The position numbers and the translations under genes were made by a program. A stretch of DNA of 64,000 nucleotides from Pseudomonadota bacterium (GTDB lineage: Bacteria > Desulfobacterota > Binatia > UBA1149). Location: assembly GCA_014382245.1 (NCBI GenBank), contig JACNKC010000115.1, positions 1-64,000 on the forward strand, read 5' to 3'. Below, piece by piece: positions 61,511 to 64,000 of this stretch; position 1 is the first letter of the stretch, and each line of letters opens with the position of its first letter. The notes under the pieces were generated by a model that did not search any database, was not told the DNA's origin, and saw only the letters and a list, made by a program, of their open reading frames with translations.

Positions 61511-62781
61511 GGCAGGTCTTCCGGCTGGTCGAAGGCGCCGACCAACTCTACGCCGTCCAGCTTGTCCATGGTGAGGCCGCTCTCGCTGTCGACCAACGCT
61601 ATGTTGATCGCGTCGTCGAGGGAGCTCTTTTCGGCCAGCGAGGACAGGGCTTTGTTGATGCGCGACTTGAAAAGATTGCGCACCACCGGTGGCATCTTGT
61701 CCATGGGGAAACTATTCAGCTTTACTTCGGCCGACGAATCAGAACTCCAGGTGATGGCGACCACCCGCGGGCCCACTATGTGGTGGTCGAGCAGCAGTCG
61801 GTCAGCGCCACGCTGGAAATCGCTGGTGGCATTGCCTTCGGCTTTGCCACCGCCGCTGTCCGTTGCCGCAGCATCGGCGCCACCCGTGCGGCTGCGCGGG
61901 GTGGGCCCGGCTGCCTGTCGACTCTCCAGTGACGCCACGAGCGCGTCGACACGACGTTTCTGTTCCGGATCGCTGGCGATGTTCCCTGCCTTCTTCAGGC
62001 TCGCCAGTGCGCCCTCGCGGTCGCCCATGCCGTTCTGCACCAGGCCGAGATTGAACCAGGCCTGCATGAAGCCCGGTGTTTTCTCGGTGACCTCGCGGTA
62101 GGTGTCGCGTGCCTCTTCGCGGCGCTCCTGGAAGAGCAGCGACGAGCCGAGGTCAGTGCGTACCGCCGCGTCGTCGGGGTCGATCTGGAGGTAACGATTG
62201 AAGAGTTCTTCGGCGCGCGCGAACTTCCGGGCGTTGTACTCCAGGTTGCCGTACATGCGGATGGCTTCGGCCGAGTCGGCGTCGAGCTCGAGTACGTGGT
62301 CCAGGGCCAGCCGGGCCTTGTCGACGTAGGACGGATCGAGCAGGCCTGCTCGGTAGCGCGCGCGGGACAATATCAGCCAGGACTCGAGATCATCGGGGCT
62401 GGCCTCGGCTGCCTCCGAAAGCCTATCGAGCACGCGCGTTACTTCTTCGGGCAGTTCCACCATCGGGTGGTCGGCCGGGGCGAGGTCGAGCGCGGGGGCT
62501 GAAGCCGTCGCCCCGGTAGCGCCGGGTGCACCTGATACAGAACGCTGCTGGGAGGGAGGGGGGGCTTCGAGCCGGTAAACGCCCAGGCCGCCAAGGGCAA
62601 ACAGCAGGCCAAAAACCGCCAGTGCGAGCGGGTTTGCCCTGATTTCACGGGGCTTGTCCCGCCGCGCGGTGCCGCAGTCGCCGCACCAGGCCTGCCTCGA
62701 TGAGAGGCTGGCGCCGCACTTGGTGCAAGTGTTCGATTTCGATTGCCTGCTCACGTCCTCACCTGCCTTATCAGGTATCAT
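61507..62781 (-). CDS. zinc-ribbon, single-helix membrane protein with TPR repeats
   Basis: The 424-residue protein has three zones. Residues about 18-40 are a double CxxC zinc ribbon ([16 protein letters not shown]). Residues about 50-70 are one membrane helix. Residues about 110-270 hold four to five TPR-like repeats ([47 protein letters not shown]). The rest has a short domain ([18 protein letters not shown], then a [27 protein letters not shown] helix). It is the first gene of the MoxR-VWA operon and may anchor or count partners at the membrane. Confidence 0.88.
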   Translation of the reverse strand: MIPDKAGEDVSRQSKSNTCTKCGASLSSRQAWCGDCGTARRDKPREIRANPLALAVFGLLFALGGLGVYRLEAPPPSQQRSVSGAPGATGATASAPALDLAPADHPMVELPEEVTRVLDRLSEAAEASPDDLESWLILSRARYRAGLLDPSYVDKARLALDHVLELDADSAEAIRMYGNLEYNARKFARAEELFNRYLQIDPDDAAVRTDLGSSLLFQERREEARDTYREVTEKTPGFMQAWFNLGLVQNGMGDREGALASLKKAGNIASDPEQKRRVDALVASLESRQAAGPTPRSRTGGADAAATDSGGGKAEGNATSDFQRGADRLLLDHHIVGPRVVAITWSSDSSAEVKLNSFPMDKMPPVVRNLFKSRINKALSSLAEKSSLDDAINIALVDSESGLTMDKLDGVELVGAFDQPEDLP

Positions 62782-62868
62782 GACGCTGGTGAAGTCGGCG
62801 CGATCGGCCCCGGGGCCGGGTGGAGGAAGCCGCCAGCCAAAAAAACGGCAGCTGCTGCACGACTGTTC

Positions 62869-62874
62869 TATAAT
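62869..62874 (+). promoter_or_regulatory. consensus -10 box (TATAAT) before the LPG-synthase-like gene
   Basis: An exact TATAAT lies 57 bases before the ATG at 62931, in the 149-base region shared with the divergent TPR gene. No good -35 hexamer is seen 16-18 bases upstream, so support is partial. Confidence 0.4.
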
Positions 62875-62930
62875 TCAGGCTGGCTGCCTGCATGGCGAGT
62901 CACGGTCAGGGAGACAACGGTAAAGCGACA

Positions 62931-64000
62931 ATGATAAACAAATTGAAACAGTTTTGGTCAAACTTGAGCCCTACACTCCGGTCGTGGCTGTCCACGGCAG
63001 TGAAGGCAGTCATAACGGTGGGCGCTTTCTACCTGCTGCTCTCGCGCCCGTTGCCCAACGACGATGGTCGCAGTGTGACGACATTCACCGCAATCCGAGA
63101 GTTCATACCCAATATCGACATGGACAACTTCTGGAGGTTCGTGGCGTTGGCCGCTGGCATAAAGTTCATAGGCATACTTGCCAGCATGTATCGCTGGGTG
63201 CTGCTGCTCAAGGGCCAGGGCATAGCCCTTCCGTTCAAGCATATATTCGGCTCGTTTCTCATCGGCCGTTTCCTGGGCACCTTTCTGCCGTCCACCGTCG
63301 GTCTTGACGGCTACAAGCTCTACGACGCGGCCCGCTTCAGTGATCGCACTGTCGAGGTAACGGCCGCGACGGTGATTGAAAAAGTCCTGGGCATCCTCGG
63401 AATTTTCTTTACCTTTCTCGTCGCTATGCCGCTGGGCATTTCGATTTTCGGAGACAACGCTTTCCGCGTCGCCGCGCTCACGGTGCCCATCGCGTCGGCC
63501 GTGTTACTGCTGTTTTTCACCATGCTGTTCAAGCCCGGCCTGGTGCAGTGGGTGATAGAAAACTTTCCCATCCCGGCGCGCGACAAGATAACGGATTTCG
63601 TCACGCGGGTGTCCAAGGCTGCGGCGGCATACAGCGACAAGCGCTTGTTGTTGCTCAACGCGGCAGTGCAGAGCTGGCTCGTGCACTTCACGACGGCGGC
63701 GATGTACTTTTTTACGGCGCTTGCGGTGGGTGCCGTGGGTGCGAGCTTCTGGGAAGTGACCTTTGCCTCGTCGATACAGATTTTTGCGACCGTGATATCG
63801 CCGTTTACCATTGCCGGCGAAGGTATCCGTGAAATTGCGCAGACCTTCCTGCTGGGCGAAAAAATGGGCACTTCGCAGGCCATAATATCTGCCGCGCTGG
63901 GCTTCTGGGCGGCCGAGGCCCTGACCCTGATGGGCGCGTTCTTTCTCTGGGCTCGCCCCAAGGATTACCGGCCCGAGTGGGTACTGGTGGACGGCAAGTC
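62931..64000 (+). CDS. lysylphosphatidylglycerol synthase TM-region (AglD/UPF0104) protein, 3' truncated
   Basis: The frame is open from ATG 62931 to the window edge (356 codons), so no stop appears in the track. The protein has about eight membrane helices and the family signature around FLGTFLPSTVGLDGYKLYDAAR, then ATVIEKVLGILGIFFTF. This fits the LPG_synthase_TM fold, seen in flippases for lysyl-phosphatidylglycerol and in AglD-like proteins. A late GEGIREIAQTFLL segment is also conserved. Its Ile codons are mostly ATA. The C-terminus lies beyond the window, so a catalytic domain downstream cannot be excluded. Confidence 0.88.
   Translation, partial: MINKLKQFWSNLSPTLRSWLSTAVKAVITVGAFYLLLSRPLPNDDGRSVTTFTAIREFIPNIDMDNFWRFVALAAGIKFIGILASMYRWVLLLKGQGIALPFKHIFGSFLIGRFLGTFLPSTVGLDGYKLYDAARFSDRTVEVTAATVIEKVLGILGIFFTFLVAMPLGISIFGDNAFRVAALTVPIASAVLLLFFTMLFKPGLVQWVIENFPIPARDKITDFVTRVSKAAAAYSDKRLLLLNAAVQSWLVHFTTAAMYFFTALAVGAVGASFWEVTFASSIQIFATVISPFTIAGEGIREIAQTFLLGEKMGTSQAIISAALGFWAAEALTLMGAFFLWARPKDYRPEWVLVDGK

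Overview
The window is GC-rich, densely coded chromosomal DNA from a Gram-negative bacterium. Evidence for Gram-negative: a Ccm cytochrome c maturation operon, lipoprotein signals, and ExbB/TolQ and ExbD/TolR-type channel genes. There are no phage genes, insertion sequences, CRISPR arrays or rRNA genes. The likeliest source is an uncultured deltaproteobacterium-like lineage (Desulfobacterota, Myxococcota or Binatota in the broad sense). This is inferred from a CXXXY-type CcmE, a Cys-rich CcmH, a small deltaproteobacterial-type helical protein, a duplicated Lys/Ala/Cys domain on a secreted hydrolase, a luciferase-like monooxygenase and a haloalkane dehalogenase. The lineage call is weak. One compositional oddity is heavy use of the Ile codon ATA despite the high GC.

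Layout. 1-2.5 kb: end of an acyltransferase, an L,D-transpeptidase, a small exported protein, and a small conserved protein with its own terminator. 2.5-3.0 kb: the only sizeable non-coding stretch. 3.0-7.7 kb (minus): ccmE-ccmF-ccmH-ccmI-gshA, joining heme attachment to glutathione synthesis. 7.8-17 kb: tRNA-Gly(CCC), a deoxycytidylate deaminase, uvrA, a YfiH-type protein, a PcrA/UvrD helicase, rlmE, an AEC transporter and an exported M20 peptidase. 18-31 kb: a coiled-coil/lipoprotein pair, gloB, a GT-C membrane protein, coaE, an acyl-CoA synthetase, ddl divergent from a LysR regulator with clear operator-like palindromes, a luciferase-like monooxygenase, an Smr protein, and a three-gene run of beta-propeller, CDP-alcohol phosphatidyltransferase and lipoprotein.

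31-36 kb (minus) holds the most system-like locus: a membrane VWA protein, a MotA/TolQ/ExbB channel subunit, two different ExbD/TolR subunits and a large exported TPR protein in one tight operon, with no TonB, TolA, TolB or Pal nearby. Divergent from it is a 2x[4Fe-4S] ferredoxin fused to a zinc-ribbon and helical tail, then a DnaQ-type exonuclease fused to a degenerate GIY-YIG/UvrC-like region. 39-51 kb: a CLC channel, a ChbG/HpnK-like protein, mgtE, an ArnT-like glycosyltransferase, a thioredoxin-like protein, a YiiX-like peptidase, an atypical Nramp-like transporter, an archaeal-type asd, a small DUF3024-like protein, a lipoprotein metallo-beta-lactamase-fold hydrolase and a GT2 glycosyltransferase.

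51.5-56.6 kb (minus): a Nudix hydrolase and a probable operon of secreted alpha/beta hydrolase, enoyl-CoA hydratase/isomerase, LinB/DhaA-type haloalkane dehalogenase and Gfo/Idh/MocA oxidoreductase, which looks catabolic. 56.8-62.8 kb: an endonuclease III, then a minus-strand operon of zinc-ribbon/TPR membrane protein, MoxR (CbbQ/NorQ-type) ATPase and 1061-residue NorD/CbbO-type VWA protein, with no RuBisCO or nitric-oxide reductase beside it. The window ends inside a lysylphosphatidylglycerol-synthase-type membrane protein. Everything here was read by eye; no database or structure search was run.
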